A DNA stretch of 64,000 nucleotides from Myxosarcina sp. GI1 (GCF_000756305.1 NZ_JRFE01000001.1:131044-195043), one strand, 5' to 3'. Shown: positions 35,646 through 44,136, numbered from the stretch's first letter. A program made the numbers and translations. Notes: generated by a model from the letters alone, not told the origin.

Positions 35646-36186
35646 TCGTCTCGGTGCAAATATAATCTAGTCGAATATCCCAGGGTTCTATAGGTAACTG
35701 GGGTAAATAAGCAAAATCGTAGACAATGCCAATTGTAGGGATCTGCGACCATTGAGGAGAACTTAACAGGCGATCGTAAAACCCGCCACCGTAACCCAAA
35801 CGATATCCTTGGCGATCGCAAGCTACAGTGGGAACTAAAATTAAATCTACCTCTGAAGGTTCGACTAGAGGCGCGTCAATTAACGGTTCTTGAATACCGT
35901 ATTTACCCTTGAATAGGGTTTCTCCAGGTTGCCACCAGTGCCATATTAAAGAAGCTTGCTCGCAGCGCGGGAAACCCCATCTTTTAGGAGTACTAAATAG
36001 CAACTCCAAATTGGGTTCTTGCCGAAAACTGAAGTATGCCAAAACCGTGTTAGCTTCGGTAAATAAAGACCAAGCTTGCAGGCGATCGCATATAGCCAGA
36101 CTTTTTTGTTGCCATTCTTCTATTGAAAGCGCTCGCCGTTTTGTTAACAAATCGCGACGCAGAGCGATTTTATCTAACTGAGACAT
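35623..36186 (-). CDS. 5-formyltetrahydrofolate cyclo-ligase
   Basis: A 187-residue enzyme converting 5-formyl-THF to 5,10-methenyl-THF with ATP. The family motifs are LRRDLLTKRRALSIEEW at the N-terminus, DLILVPTVACDRQGYRLGYGGGFYDRLL (substrate and ATP site), and the C-terminal WDIRLDYICTETII. It reads as intact and of standard length. It is a housekeeping gene of one-carbon metabolism without operon partners here; convergent with the O-antigen ligase gene. Confidence 0.95.
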   Translation of the reverse strand: MSQLDKIALRRDLLTKRRALSIEEWQQKSLAICDRLQAWSLFTEANTVLAYFSFRQEPNLELLFSTPKRWGFPRCEQASLIWHWWQPGETLFKGKYGIQEPLIDAPLVEPSEVDLILVPTVACDRQGYRLGYGGGFYDRLLSSPQWSQIPTIGIVYDFAYLPQLPIEPWDIRLDYICTETIIERSDR

Positions 36187-36235
36187 TTAATCATATCATT
36201 AAACATTAAGCATTTAACATTTATCGTTTGTAGTG

Positions 36236-36277
36236 TTCATTGCTCATTGCTCATTGCTCATTGTTCATTGTTCGTTG
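36236..36277. repeat. tandem heptamer repeat (STRR-like), six units
   Basis: Six consecutive heptamers of the form [TC]TC[AG]TTG (36236-36277). The stop codon of the TPR-sulfotransferase gene (36258-36260) lies inside. The same heptamer occurs at 4020-4043 and, on the other strand, at 24871-24891, also spanning gene ends. Short tandem heptamers are a known cyanobacterial repeat class. Confidence 0.85.
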
Positions 36278-37844
36278 TTGAATCTGAATAGCCTAACACT
36301 TCTACTAAGTTTCCCGTTACTTGCTGAAAGTAATTGAGGGTAGAACTATCGAAATAATTTTTCCAATCACCTACTATTCCTTTGCGATAGTGGCTGTTAA
36401 TATCTTCTTCGCCATGTTTGCGTCCTCTGGTTAATTTTTCAAATTTATTTCTTTCCCACAGAGTTCGCAGTTCCTCTTCTGGCATTGCAATTTTTAAATA
36501 GCTAAACAGTTTTTTCAGAAAAGAATAATTGCTGCTGACCAAATCCTCATAACGGAAAATAGCGATCTTATTTTCATCCTCGTCAATATTCATCCAAGAC
36601 CTTTGAGTCTCAAAGTAGCCAAACTCCTCTAAGCGATCGATAATATATCTCAAACCATCACTAAAGTCTAGTTTTTCAAGATCTTGGCGTAATTTAGGGA
36701 TGACGCTGATTAATAAATGTGAATATTTAGCGGAAAAATACCAGGAAATAACGGCATCTCTAGGATCTCTCAACACAAAAAATGTTTTATAATTTGCTGG
36801 TTTGGCAATACCCGAATAAGTTGGATAGTCTATATATAAATGGGTGCCAATTGTTTTATCAGGCAAAGCTCGATCGAATGAAGCATACCGCAGTCCCAAC
36901 TGAACGTAAGGATGAGTTACCAAACCAGTATACTTATAGAAAGTTGGGTCGTCGAAGATAGATCTAAACCATTGACTCGCTGTTTTTTGGGTACAACAAT
37001 AGTAAATATTGTCATAAGGCGAATGTCGAATAATTTCGAGACTAGAGAACCTAACCTTCATGGCTTGTTGATAGCAATCGCTCGCTGCCTTGCCTCTATC
37101 TTGTTGTTGCAGTAAATTGCCAATCGCGTAATGTATATTTGCTGCTTCAGGCTCGTACTCTAAAACCTTTTCATAGCAGGCGATCGCTTCTTCTAGCTTA
37201 CCTCGTTCTTGTAGTACTACCGCCAAATTGTAATGGGCGATAGCTAGATCTGGCTGTAAAGCGATCGCCTGTTGATAATAAGCTATAGCAGTCTTAGGTT
37301 CTCCTGCGGCTTTTCGAGTCAAACCTAGTTTGTTACTTTTTGCGGCATAGTATGCTCGTTCATCTAGCGATAGTTCATCTTGGAGATGAAGTAAACCAGA
37401 CAAATTAACTTCTGCTTCTATACAGTTGGGTTGAATACTCAAAGCTTGTTGATAGCAAGCAATAGCTTCTGCTACTTTACCTTGCAGTTGACGGACGTAA
37501 CCTAAGTTATTGTATACGGCGACTAAATTAGGTTGAAGTTCTAAAATTTTAGAGTAGCACGCTTCGGCTTTTGGTAAATTAGTTACAGCGTAATAAAGAT
37601 TGCCCAAACTAAACAATATTTTAAGAGAGTTGGGTTGAATGCTCAGAGCCTGGCGAAATATTTGCTCTGCGGTTGAGAAATTTTCAATTTTTTGAGCTAT
37701 CAGTCCCAGTCCGTAAAGAGCCTCACAAGTTTCAGGCTGACGGTCGAGAATTTGTCGATAAATTTGCCCTGCCTCATCAAGGCGATTATCTTTTATATGT
37801 TGCTCTGCAAGCTTAAGCATTTCGGCTTCTGTTGCTTCGGACAT
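36258..37844 (-). CDS. TPR-repeat sulfotransferase
   Basis: 528 residues from the ATG at 37844, chosen because GGGAGGA lies just upstream; the longer frame starts inside that site. Residues 1-270 are about eight TPR units (repeated A.ACYQQALxIQPN.xEA, YNLGxxL pattern). The C-terminal 260 residues are a sulfotransferase domain: the 5'-phosphosulfate loop region YYCCTQKTASQWFRSIF and the 3'-phosphate motif VLRDPRDAVISWYFSAKYSH are visible. It should move sulfate from PAPS to a sugar or tyrosine hydroxyl; the TPR part probably selects a protein partner. It sits immediately downstream of the precursor and TPR-glycosyltransferase genes and is likely part of that system. Confidence 0.88.
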   Translation of the reverse strand: MSEATEAEMLKLAEQHIKDNRLDEAGQIYRQILDRQPETCEALYGLGLIAQKIENFSTAEQIFRQALSIQPNSLKILFSLGNLYYAVTNLPKAEACYSKILELQPNLVAVYNNLGYVRQLQGKVAEAIACYQQALSIQPNCIEAEVNLSGLLHLQDELSLDERAYYAAKSNKLGLTRKAAGEPKTAIAYYQQAIALQPDLAIAHYNLAVVLQERGKLEEAIACYEKVLEYEPEAANIHYAIGNLLQQQDRGKAASDCYQQAMKVRFSSLEIIRHSPYDNIYYCCTQKTASQWFRSIFDDPTFYKYTGLVTHPYVQLGLRYASFDRALPDKTIGTHLYIDYPTYSGIAKPANYKTFFVLRDPRDAVISWYFSAKYSHLLISVIPKLRQDLEKLDFSDGLRYIIDRLEEFGYFETQRSWMNIDEDENKIAIFRYEDLVSSNYSFLKKLFSYLKIAMPEEELRTLWERNKFEKLTRGRKHGEEDINSHYRKGIVGDWKNYFDSSTLNYFQQVTGNLVEVLGYSDSTTNNEQ

Positions 37845-38013
37845 AAGATTTTTTCCTCCCAATCTCTCAATCGGAACCGTAATTAGAAGTCGATTGTAAA
37901 ATCGGATAGTTTTAACCCGAACAAATTTAGAAGGAGCAAAAATAGCTCGTTCTTTCTGTTGCCATTTTGCTGCAAAAACTATAGTCCGAACTACAAAAGA
38001 AAATTTTTAACTG

Positions 38014-38334
38014 CTATTTTGCTTTTGCCTTTACGACTGTAAAAGCGTAGTTATCTTTTTCTTTAGATTTAGTTTTTACTTTTACTCGATCGAAGCCTGC
38101 GTAATAAACACCAACACTTGCATAAGGATCTTCGCCGATTGCTAACGCCGTTCCTTTGCCCTTAGCCATAGTTTTTTTGCTCTTGTTTTTGAGAATAACA
38201 TCTGTCTCAGTCAAAGTATAACTATTATCGCCAGTGGCAGATGCATTAGCAGTAATGTCTAACACGGAATTACCACCTAAAATTGTCTTTTTGTCTGTAA
38301 TCTGTTCGAGATATGAGAGATCGGCTATCAACAT
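38014..38334 (-). CDS. double-glycine-leader secreted protein precursor 1
   Basis: 106 residues. The leader MLIADLSYLEQITDKKTILGG (residues 1-21, here given with its GG end) has the pattern DLxYLExI...GG recognised by C39-peptidase transporters; cleavage after Gly 21 would free 85 residues. The mature part is rich in Lys, Thr and Ala, has no Cys, and carries the core motif GDNSYTLTET (35-44) shared with the other two precursors. A GAGG site lies upstream of the ATG. It is located between the double glycosyltransferase and the TPR-sulfotransferase genes on the same strand. Probably an exported matrix, signal or bacteriocin-like protein; the function is inferred. Confidence 0.75.
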   Translation of the reverse strand: MLIADLSYLEQITDKKTILGGNSVLDITANASATGDNSYTLTETDVILKNKSKKTMAKGKGTALAIGEDPYASVGVYYAGFDRVKVKTKSKEKDNYAFTVVKAKAK

Positions 38335-38407
38335 TTTTAGAACCTCTATAGTTAATAAATTACTACTATTACTACTGTGGGGTCGTGTTGGCTTCTAGAT
38401 AAAATAA

Positions 38408-41400
38408 TTATCCAGCATTTTGTTTATTTTTAAACCACTCTATATTCGCCAAAGCTAGCTTATCTGCCAGGAACACTGCTCGTTCGTTTTGCAACCAAGT
38501 AGAAAGAGCGGCAACAGCCTCGGCAGAATGATTTATTTGCATCGCAGCTTCGATTAGTTGCAATGCTCCATTCCAATTGCCTGCATCTAACGGTATTTTC
38601 GCTCTTTCCAAACACCAATAAAAATAATTTTGACGCGATTTTGCCGTAATTTCTGCACGATATTCTTCTGGTAAGTAGCTTTCAGAAATTTCAATAGCCC
38701 GAAGATGATCGTATCCCGAAGCACCGTTGGTATTTTCAGCAATGGTGATACTATTATGCTGCTGACGATAATGAGCTAAAACTTCTGGTTCGTACCACCA
38801 ATCATAAACAGAAGCAATACGTTTATACAATTCCCAGTCACAAGTATAGAGAATATCGAGTTTATAGCCCCCCAGCTTTTCATAGGCGGCTCTCTTAATT
38901 ACTATTGATGGAGGACTAGTTGTATTCACGACACCAATCTGTCGTATCCAATCTCGAACGATGCCGCGATAGTTTTCTAGCTCGTGTCTTTCTGTATAAA
39001 GGATTTGACGCTTTTCATTTATTATTTGATGAGCGGTAAAAGCTGCTCCAACTGATTCCGAACAGGTTGATAAACTTGCTTGTAATCGCTCGTAGAATTC
39101 GGGGAGAACATAGTCATCGTGATGCAGCAGATGAATCCACTGACCCCGACATAGAGATACAGCAGTATTCCAATTTTCCTGTAGGCTTACAGTTTTGGGA
39201 AATCGATAGTAACGAACAATTCCTTTACCTAGCTCACTGGGAATTTCCCACTGCGGTGGTTCGCTACCATTATCTAAAACAATAATCTCCATATCTTCTT
39301 GTGTCCACTGAGCTAGAACGCTAGCCAGACATTCGGGAAAATATTCGGGGCGGTTTACTACTGGAATTACAACACTCCAAAAAGGTCGCTTTTCTTCGGA
39401 AACTGGTACCTTGGGAATTACTGGAAACTGATATGCACCAATAGTTACTTCGCCTTGAGGGATTTGAGGAATAGTAAAATTCTCGGCAAATGTAGCTTCA
39501 TGCTGATGAGACTCTATCGCCAAAGCGTAGTCAGAATTAATCAGTTTTAATCCCTGTCTAAAAGTTGCAGTTGCTTGAGACAAATTGCCGAGGTCTTGAT
39601 ATGTTTCGCCCAGACTATAATAAGCTAGCTCGTACTCGGGATTTAAGCGGATAACTTCCTGATAAGCAGCAGTTGCTTTTACTAACTTTCTTTGGTGTTG
39701 CAGTACTAAACCCAAATGGTAGCGAGCATCTACTAAATCGGGCTGCATAGAAACTGCTTGTTGATAGTAAATGACAGCAGTATGCCAGTCTCCAACTTGC
39801 TGGCGACTCAAACCGAGTTTAAAGTTTAGGTCTGCATAGTGGACTTGCTGTTCTGGTGATAGCTGTCCTTGAGCAAACAGAGCGTTACCCAAATTGACAT
39901 CAGCTTCAGTACAGTTGGGCTGAATTTCTAAGGCTTTTTTGTAGTAGTAGGCTGCTTCTTGCCATTTATTCTGCTGTTGTAAAACATAGCCTAAATTGTT
40001 ACAAATAGGTGCGGAGTTGTTTTGCAGATTTAGAGCTTGCCGATAAGCCTGTTCTGCTGTTGTAAGTTGACCTCGACTTTGGCACACATTGCCCAAGCTA
40101 AACCAGGCTTTGAGAAATTGCGATCGCAGTTTAACCGCAGCTTTTAAATACTGCTCTGCTGCTTCAGACTCGCCAATTTGCTGTGCCAAAATTCCCAAAC
40201 CATACAAGGCATCGGCATGTTCTGGTTGTGCTTCTAAAACTTTAATGTATTGTTGCTGCGCTGCCTCAAGCCGATTTGCTTGGTGATGTCGAACCGCTAA
40301 TTGAAAGGCTTTAGCTATTTTTTTGTTGCTGTATCTGGGTTTGTCAAACAGACTGAGTAAAAAATCCTCTAAGGCTCTTACTGGCTTTAAGTCATCATAA
40401 AGCTTGTGTTTGTTAAGCGCGATTTTTTGAGAGATATACTGCCGATAGCTAGCATCTTTACCGAGACGCACCGCAATCTCAATGTATTCTTTCTTACTGT
40501 TGGCAATTGTCTCTTCGATACCCATTCTTTTCAGGATCGCCATAGTATGACGACCGCGCATTAAATCGCCTGGTAGGGTAACTATAGGTAAATCGAAGAC
40601 AGTTGATTCCATAGTCGTGTTATTTCCCGACCAGCCAATATTGTCTAAGAATACATCGGCAATGGCAGTAATACCTGCAAAAGCATAGGAATTCAATCGG
40701 GGTAAAAATAGGCAGTAGTCTTCACAGGCAAGCTCGAACTCTTGAAAAGCACGAACTAATCGCTGACGAAATACATTAGTGGCAAACTCACTTTCGTGAG
40801 CGATAAATACAAATTTGCAGTCGGTTAACTCTTTGGCAATTCGCGGAAAAACATCATCGTGCTGCGGTAGATATTTGAATAACGATTGACAGCACCAAAA
40901 CATGATTTCATTTTCTGCAATACCGATGTCTGCTCTATCAATTGCTTCGGGTTGAATGGGAAGGGGTTGGTAGCATACAGCCAGATTGGGCAGTCTGATT
41001 AGCTGCTCGGTGTAGTGTTCCCGAGCATTGGCTGGCTCCATTAAATTGCTAGTTAAGTGATAGTCAATAGTTGGCAAGCCACTAGTTTCGGGATGTCCGC
41101 CAAAAGCAATTTGTACGGGAGCCAATCGCAGACACCCCAGTTGAGCGGCAATTGGATCCATGCCGAATTCGGGAAATACCAGAACCTGTAATTTATCTTT
41201 GACGATCTGTTCTGCCCACTGAGCGACAGATAAAAAATCTGCCTCAAATCGATCGAAAGCTTTTGCTGCTCTTGTCGTCACGCGATCGCGCCTGCTGCCA
41301 GTATAGTAACCAAATAGCTCGAATTCGCTGCGGTCTAAGTTTTCTATCCATCCCTGTAGGGGAATTTTCCATACGGAATGATGATTGAAAAAGCCAGAAA

Positions 41401-42097
41401 CAAAACCAATACGAATCCTTTGAGATGCTGCTAGTTTGGGTATAGATAGGGGTTGTCCCCACTGAGGATAACGACTCGTCATTAATTGATGAATCATCGA
41501 GCCGTAGGTTTGCTGCAAGTCGCGATCGTTTAAGCCTTGATAAGCCAAATAAAAAGGTTGTCGAAAACCAACAGTAGCAGCAGCTTCGGCTCGCTCTCTA
41601 TCGTCAGTTAATTGATAATAATTGGCTAAATTTTGAAGATGCTGCCGATAATTGCTGCGTCTTCGTTCGATTTCTTTGCTACTTGAATAAATAACGGGTA
41701 GCTGGGCAATTGCTATACCTACTTTGGCGAAATGATAATCGGGTTTTAGGTCTAGTGCCTTTTGATATGCTGTCAGTGCTGCCTCTATTTGTCCTTGCTC
41801 TTTGAGTGCAGTTCCCAGATTATAATAGGCTTCAGCATATTCGGGCTGCAAGCTAATAGCGGTTCGATACGATGCTATTGCTGCCTCTATTTCACCTTTT
41901 TCCTGTAATATCGTTCCTAAATTGTTATGAGCCTCGGCATGTTTTGGTTCTAAGCTTATCGCCTTTTGGTATGCTGCCTGTGCTGCTTCGACTTGTCTAG
42001 CTTGCAGCATAGTTCCCAAATTGTAATAGTCTTCAGCAGTTTTGGGTTCAAAGTTAGCAGTCTCTTGAAATACTATTTCAGCTTGCTCTAATTGCAT
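38408..42097 (-). CDS. TPR - GT41 (SPINDLY/OGT-like) - TPR - GT2 double glycosyltransferase
   Basis: 1229 residues in four blocks. Residues about 1-135 are TPR repeats. About 140-590 is a GT41-type catalytic region (RIRIGFVSGFFNHHSVWKIP, APVQIAFGGHPETSGLPTIDY, DNIGWSGNNTTMESTVFDLP and the following PGDLMRGRHTMAILKRMG). About 610-880 is a second TPR array. About 905-1140 is a GT2 domain (WSVVIPVVNRPEYFPECLAS, IVLDNGS, and HHDDYVLPEF with the metal-binding acids). GT41 enzymes put GlcNAc or other sugars on Ser/Thr of proteins; a GT2 domain could extend the sugar. The gene lies between precursors 1 and 2, so the exported precursors are the obvious candidate acceptors. Nothing looks broken. Confidence 0.9.
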   Translation of the reverse strand: MQLEQAEIVFQETANFEPKTAEDYYNLGTMLQARQVEAAQAAYQKAISLEPKHAEAHNNLGTILQEKGEIEAAIASYRTAISLQPEYAEAYYNLGTALKEQGQIEAALTAYQKALDLKPDYHFAKVGIAIAQLPVIYSSSKEIERRRSNYRQHLQNLANYYQLTDDRERAEAAATVGFRQPFYLAYQGLNDRDLQQTYGSMIHQLMTSRYPQWGQPLSIPKLAASQRIRIGFVSGFFNHHSVWKIPLQGWIENLDRSEFELFGYYTGSRRDRVTTRAAKAFDRFEADFLSVAQWAEQIVKDKLQVLVFPEFGMDPIAAQLGCLRLAPVQIAFGGHPETSGLPTIDYHLTSNLMEPANAREHYTEQLIRLPNLAVCYQPLPIQPEAIDRADIGIAENEIMFWCCQSLFKYLPQHDDVFPRIAKELTDCKFVFIAHESEFATNVFRQRLVRAFQEFELACEDYCLFLPRLNSYAFAGITAIADVFLDNIGWSGNNTTMESTVFDLPIVTLPGDLMRGRHTMAILKRMGIEETIANSKKEYIEIAVRLGKDASYRQYISQKIALNKHKLYDDLKPVRALEDFLLSLFDKPRYSNKKIAKAFQLAVRHHQANRLEAAQQQYIKVLEAQPEHADALYGLGILAQQIGESEAAEQYLKAAVKLRSQFLKAWFSLGNVCQSRGQLTTAEQAYRQALNLQNNSAPICNNLGYVLQQQNKWQEAAYYYKKALEIQPNCTEADVNLGNALFAQGQLSPEQQVHYADLNFKLGLSRQQVGDWHTAVIYYQQAVSMQPDLVDARYHLGLVLQHQRKLVKATAAYQEVIRLNPEYELAYYSLGETYQDLGNLSQATATFRQGLKLINSDYALAIESHQHEATFAENFTIPQIPQGEVTIGAYQFPVIPKVPVSEEKRPFWSVVIPVVNRPEYFPECLASVLAQWTQEDMEIIVLDNGSEPPQWEIPSELGKGIVRYYRFPKTVSLQENWNTAVSLCRGQWIHLLHHDDYVLPEFYERLQASLSTCSESVGAAFTAHQIINEKRQILYTERHELENYRGIVRDWIRQIGVVNTTSPPSIVIKRAAYEKLGGYKLDILYTCDWELYKRIASVYDWWYEPEVLAHYRQQHNSITIAENTNGASGYDHLRAIEISESYLPEEYRAEITAKSRQNYFYWCLERAKIPLDAGNWNGALQLIEAAMQINHSAEAVAALSTWLQNERAVFLADKLALANIEWFKNKQNAG

Positions 42098-42546
42098 TTT
42101 TCTAACTCACTTTTACCGACTCTTCTTATCAGTATGCTACAAAAATCTCTTTAAGTGAGTATTTTTTTTGGGCGATATTTAGGCTTTATTCGAGCCAGAA
42201 AAATTCACCATCGAGTATTTTTTGTTAGTAGCTCGATGATGAATTTTAAATTTTGTTAAATGCTGAAAATAATAAACTAAGAAAACTTTAATTAAATGTG
42301 TTGAAGCATAATTAAACAGCAATTTCCACTTGAAAACTTAATTTCACTATGAAGCTATACCTAAAGCGATCGTAGCAATTATAACCAAGTTTATTGCCTG
42401 CTTAAACAAGGCTAGCCCTTTTCAAGATGAGACTTGCTGAAAATAAAAAAACCATAACTATCAACAAGCCAAAATTTCCATGCCTTTTTGGAAATTTTTG
42501 GATGTTTAGTTACACATTTAACTAGTTGAAATTTAGTTCTGGTTTA
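42098..42546. other. intergenic region between precursor 2 and the double glycosyltransferase
   Basis: About 450 bp, AT-rich, without a credible frame. It holds a hairpin near the precursor 2 end (42469-42501) and should contain the promoter of the glycosyltransferase gene. Confidence 0.45.
42469..42501. terminator. hairpin downstream of precursor 2
   Basis: CCAAAATTTCC and GGAAATTTTTGG form an 11-bp stem with one bulged T. It lies about 45 bp after the precursor 2 stop (minus strand). No long T run follows on either strand, so it may be an mRNA 3' end or processing signal rather than a strong terminator. Confidence 0.4.
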
Positions 42547-42834
42547 TTAGATAAAGGCTTTTACATCGATTGCTATATCAGCATCAATTATGGGCTTAAA
42601 CCCTTTTAATTTAACATTAGATGCAGCTCCCGATGCGGCACCACCTTTTGCTAAGGGATATGCTGTTGCTACAGTTTTAGTTTTAGCATAGTTTATATCG
42701 CCTTTTCCTTCAGCAAATCCACTTGCTTCTACACCACCAGGAACGCGCTTAACCTTAGCTTTGGCTTTAGCACCTCCTGCGATGCAATGCGAATTATCGA
42801 CTTTTTCTATGAAGCCGAGGTCTTGTATTAACAT
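42547..42834 (-). CDS. double-glycine-leader secreted protein precursor 2
   Basis: 95 residues. The leader (residues 1-21) reads MLIQDLGFIEKVDNSHCIAG plus G, the same pattern as precursor 1. The mature 74 residues are Ala/Gly/Lys-rich with an AKAKAKVKRVPGGV start and the shared motif GDINYAKTKT at 45-54. The mature part has no Cys (one is in the leader). A GAGG site precedes the ATG. It lies 115 bp downstream of precursor 3 on the same strand. It could be an exported structural or antimicrobial peptide; Ser/Thr residues give possible glycosylation sites. Confidence 0.75.
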   Translation of the reverse strand: MLIQDLGFIEKVDNSHCIAGGAKAKAKVKRVPGGVEASGFAEGKGDINYAKTKTVATAYPLAKGGAASGAASNVKLKGFKPIIDADIAIDVKAFI

Positions 42835-42873
42835 GGTCTGATTACCTCAAGAAACGTATTGTCGATGTATAGA

Positions 42874-42926
42874 ACTTAGCTGCCAAAACTATCTAGTTAA
42901 TAGTTTAGGTAGCTAAGTGTTTTTTT
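42874..42926 (+). terminator. strong hairpin with T run between precursors 3 and 2, oriented plus
   Basis: Arms 42874-42884 and 42908-42918 pair over 11 bp, and 42886-42892 with 42900-42906 over 7 bp. One position pairs as G-U only in plus-strand RNA, and GTTTTTTT follows only on the plus strand. The shape is that of a plus-strand intrinsic terminator, although both flanking genes are on the minus strand. Confidence 0.7.
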
Positions 42927-42949
42927 ATAAGTTTTACTAACGAGTTAGT

Positions 42950-43216
42950 TTAGTGATACTTCTTGAAAGTAGCAGATACGGCTGTAGAACTAGAACTAGA
43001 AGAAGCGCCACCTGGAACTGCAACAGCGGAAGTGTTGGTTAGAGCGATAGATAAATCACCAACGGCTGCTGCATTAGCATCAGCATCTGCGATGCTTAAT
43101 GTAGCTAGTTTAATTTTATATTTTTTGGGAGAATATTTGGGATATTTCTTCTTACCACCACCAGTTACTTCAGCAGCGTTAACATTTTCCATATATTGTA
43201 AATCGGAAATAATCAT
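42950..43216 (-). CDS. double-glycine-leader secreted protein precursor 3
   Basis: 88 residues. The leader MIISDLQYMENVNAAEVTGG is cut after Gly 20 if processed as expected. The mature 68 residues start with a basic Lys/Tyr segment (GKKKYPKYSPKKYKIK), pass through the motif GDLSIALTNT (53-62) and a Ser tract (GGASSSSSSTAVSA), and end KKYH. The six-Ser run is a plausible O-glycosylation site. AGAGGA lies upstream of the ATG. The gene is divergent from the PpiC-type isomerase gene, with 170 bp between them. Confidence 0.75.
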   Translation of the reverse strand: MIISDLQYMENVNAAEVTGGGKKKYPKYSPKKYKIKLATLSIADADANAAAVGDLSIALTNTSAVAVPGGASSSSSSTAVSATFKKYH

Positions 43217-43314
43217 TGCTTTATTCCTCTTGCTTGTTTGTTGTTTTGTTTAAAGCTTGCTTTAGGCAAACTTCTTTTGTATGTAAATAATCTAACCCGA
43301 TCGAAATACGAGAT

Positions 43315-43329
43315 GTTGCCATTTTGGCA
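43315..43329. promoter_or_regulatory. palindromic element GTTGCCATTTTGGCA upstream of the isomerase gene
   Basis: A TGCCA/TGGCA dyad with a 3-bp spacer, 58 bp upstream of the isomerase start. A near-identical copy on the other strand lies downstream of that gene (44234-44248). A pair of such sites suggests a dimeric regulator acting on the precursor/isomerase promoters; this is inference. Confidence 0.4.
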
Positions 43330-43386
43330 CTTATTTGTCGCTCGAAGACAGGATCATGATTATATATGGAGAGAGAGGAATCTGAA

Positions 43387-44136
43387 ATGGTTCAATTTCA
43401 CAAGATACACATCGAGCCAATAGCAATCGAACAACATCTCAAACAAGAACTAAAGCTAAACCAAACATGTTGCGAGATTTTGCAGCAAGAGATTGTCGAA
43501 CGAGTTGCCAGCCAAGAAAATATTGCCGTTACCCCAGAAGAAATTCAGGCTGAGGCAAACCAAATTCGCATGTCAAAGCGTTTGGAAAAAGCATCTGACA
43601 CCATTGCCTGGTTACAAGATAATCTACTCGATCCAGACGAATGGGAAGTAAGTATCAACAAACGTCTGCTCGCTAAAAAAGTAGCGCATCATTTATTTGA
43701 TAAGCAAGCCGTAGCATATTTCGCTCAGAATCGCTTAGATTATGACCAATTTAATCTCTATCAATTAATAGTTCCTTACGAAAAACTCGCTCAAGAACTC
43801 TTTTATCAAATTGAAGAAGAAGAAATTAGCTTCTATCAGGCAGCGCATCTTTACGATATTGATGCAAAACGCAGGCAGGTTTGTGGCTATGAAGGTAAAG
43901 TTCATCGCTGGAATTTTGCACCAGATATAGCAGCAGCAATTTTTAAAACTCCCATTCCCGTGGGAGAAATTATCGGTCCCATTCAATCTGAGCGAGGATA
44001 TCATTTGTTTCTAATAGAAGAATATATTGCCGCTCAATTAACCCCCGAACGAAGACAAGAAATTATCGACGAACTATTCAAACAGTGGCTAAATAGCGAA
44101 CTAGATTATATGTTGCTTAGTGAAAAAACAATCTGA
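43387..44136 (+). CDS. PpiC-type peptidyl-prolyl isomerase of the secretion locus
   Basis: 249 residues from the ATG at 43387, which has GAGAGGA at good spacing; the ATG at 43366 would place that site inside the coding region. The N-terminal half is helical (SurA N-domain-like), and the C-terminal half is a degenerate parvulin/rotamase fold ending in IPVGEIIGPIQSERGYHLFLIEEYI, which is diagnostic. No signal peptide, so it probably acts in the cytoplasm. Isomerases of this kind are regularly found next to C39/ABC exporters and HlyD adaptors in cyanobacteria and may keep precursors unfolded or help release them. It is the only plus-strand gene in the cluster. Confidence 0.82.
   Translation: MVQFHKIHIEPIAIEQHLKQELKLNQTCCEILQQEIVERVASQENIAVTPEEIQAEANQIRMSKRLEKASDTIAWLQDNLLDPDEWEVSINKRLLAKKVAHHLFDKQAVAYFAQNRLDYDQFNLYQLIVPYEKLAQELFYQIEEEEISFYQAAHLYDIDAKRRQVCGYEGKVHRWNFAPDIAAAIFKTPIPVGEIIGPIQSERGYHLFLIEEYIAAQLTPERRQEIIDELFKQWLNSELDYMLLSEKTI

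Noticed and set aside
36236..36277. CRISPR-like reading of the tandem repeats
   Set aside because: Units are 7 bp without spacers, so they are short tandem repeats, not a CRISPR array.
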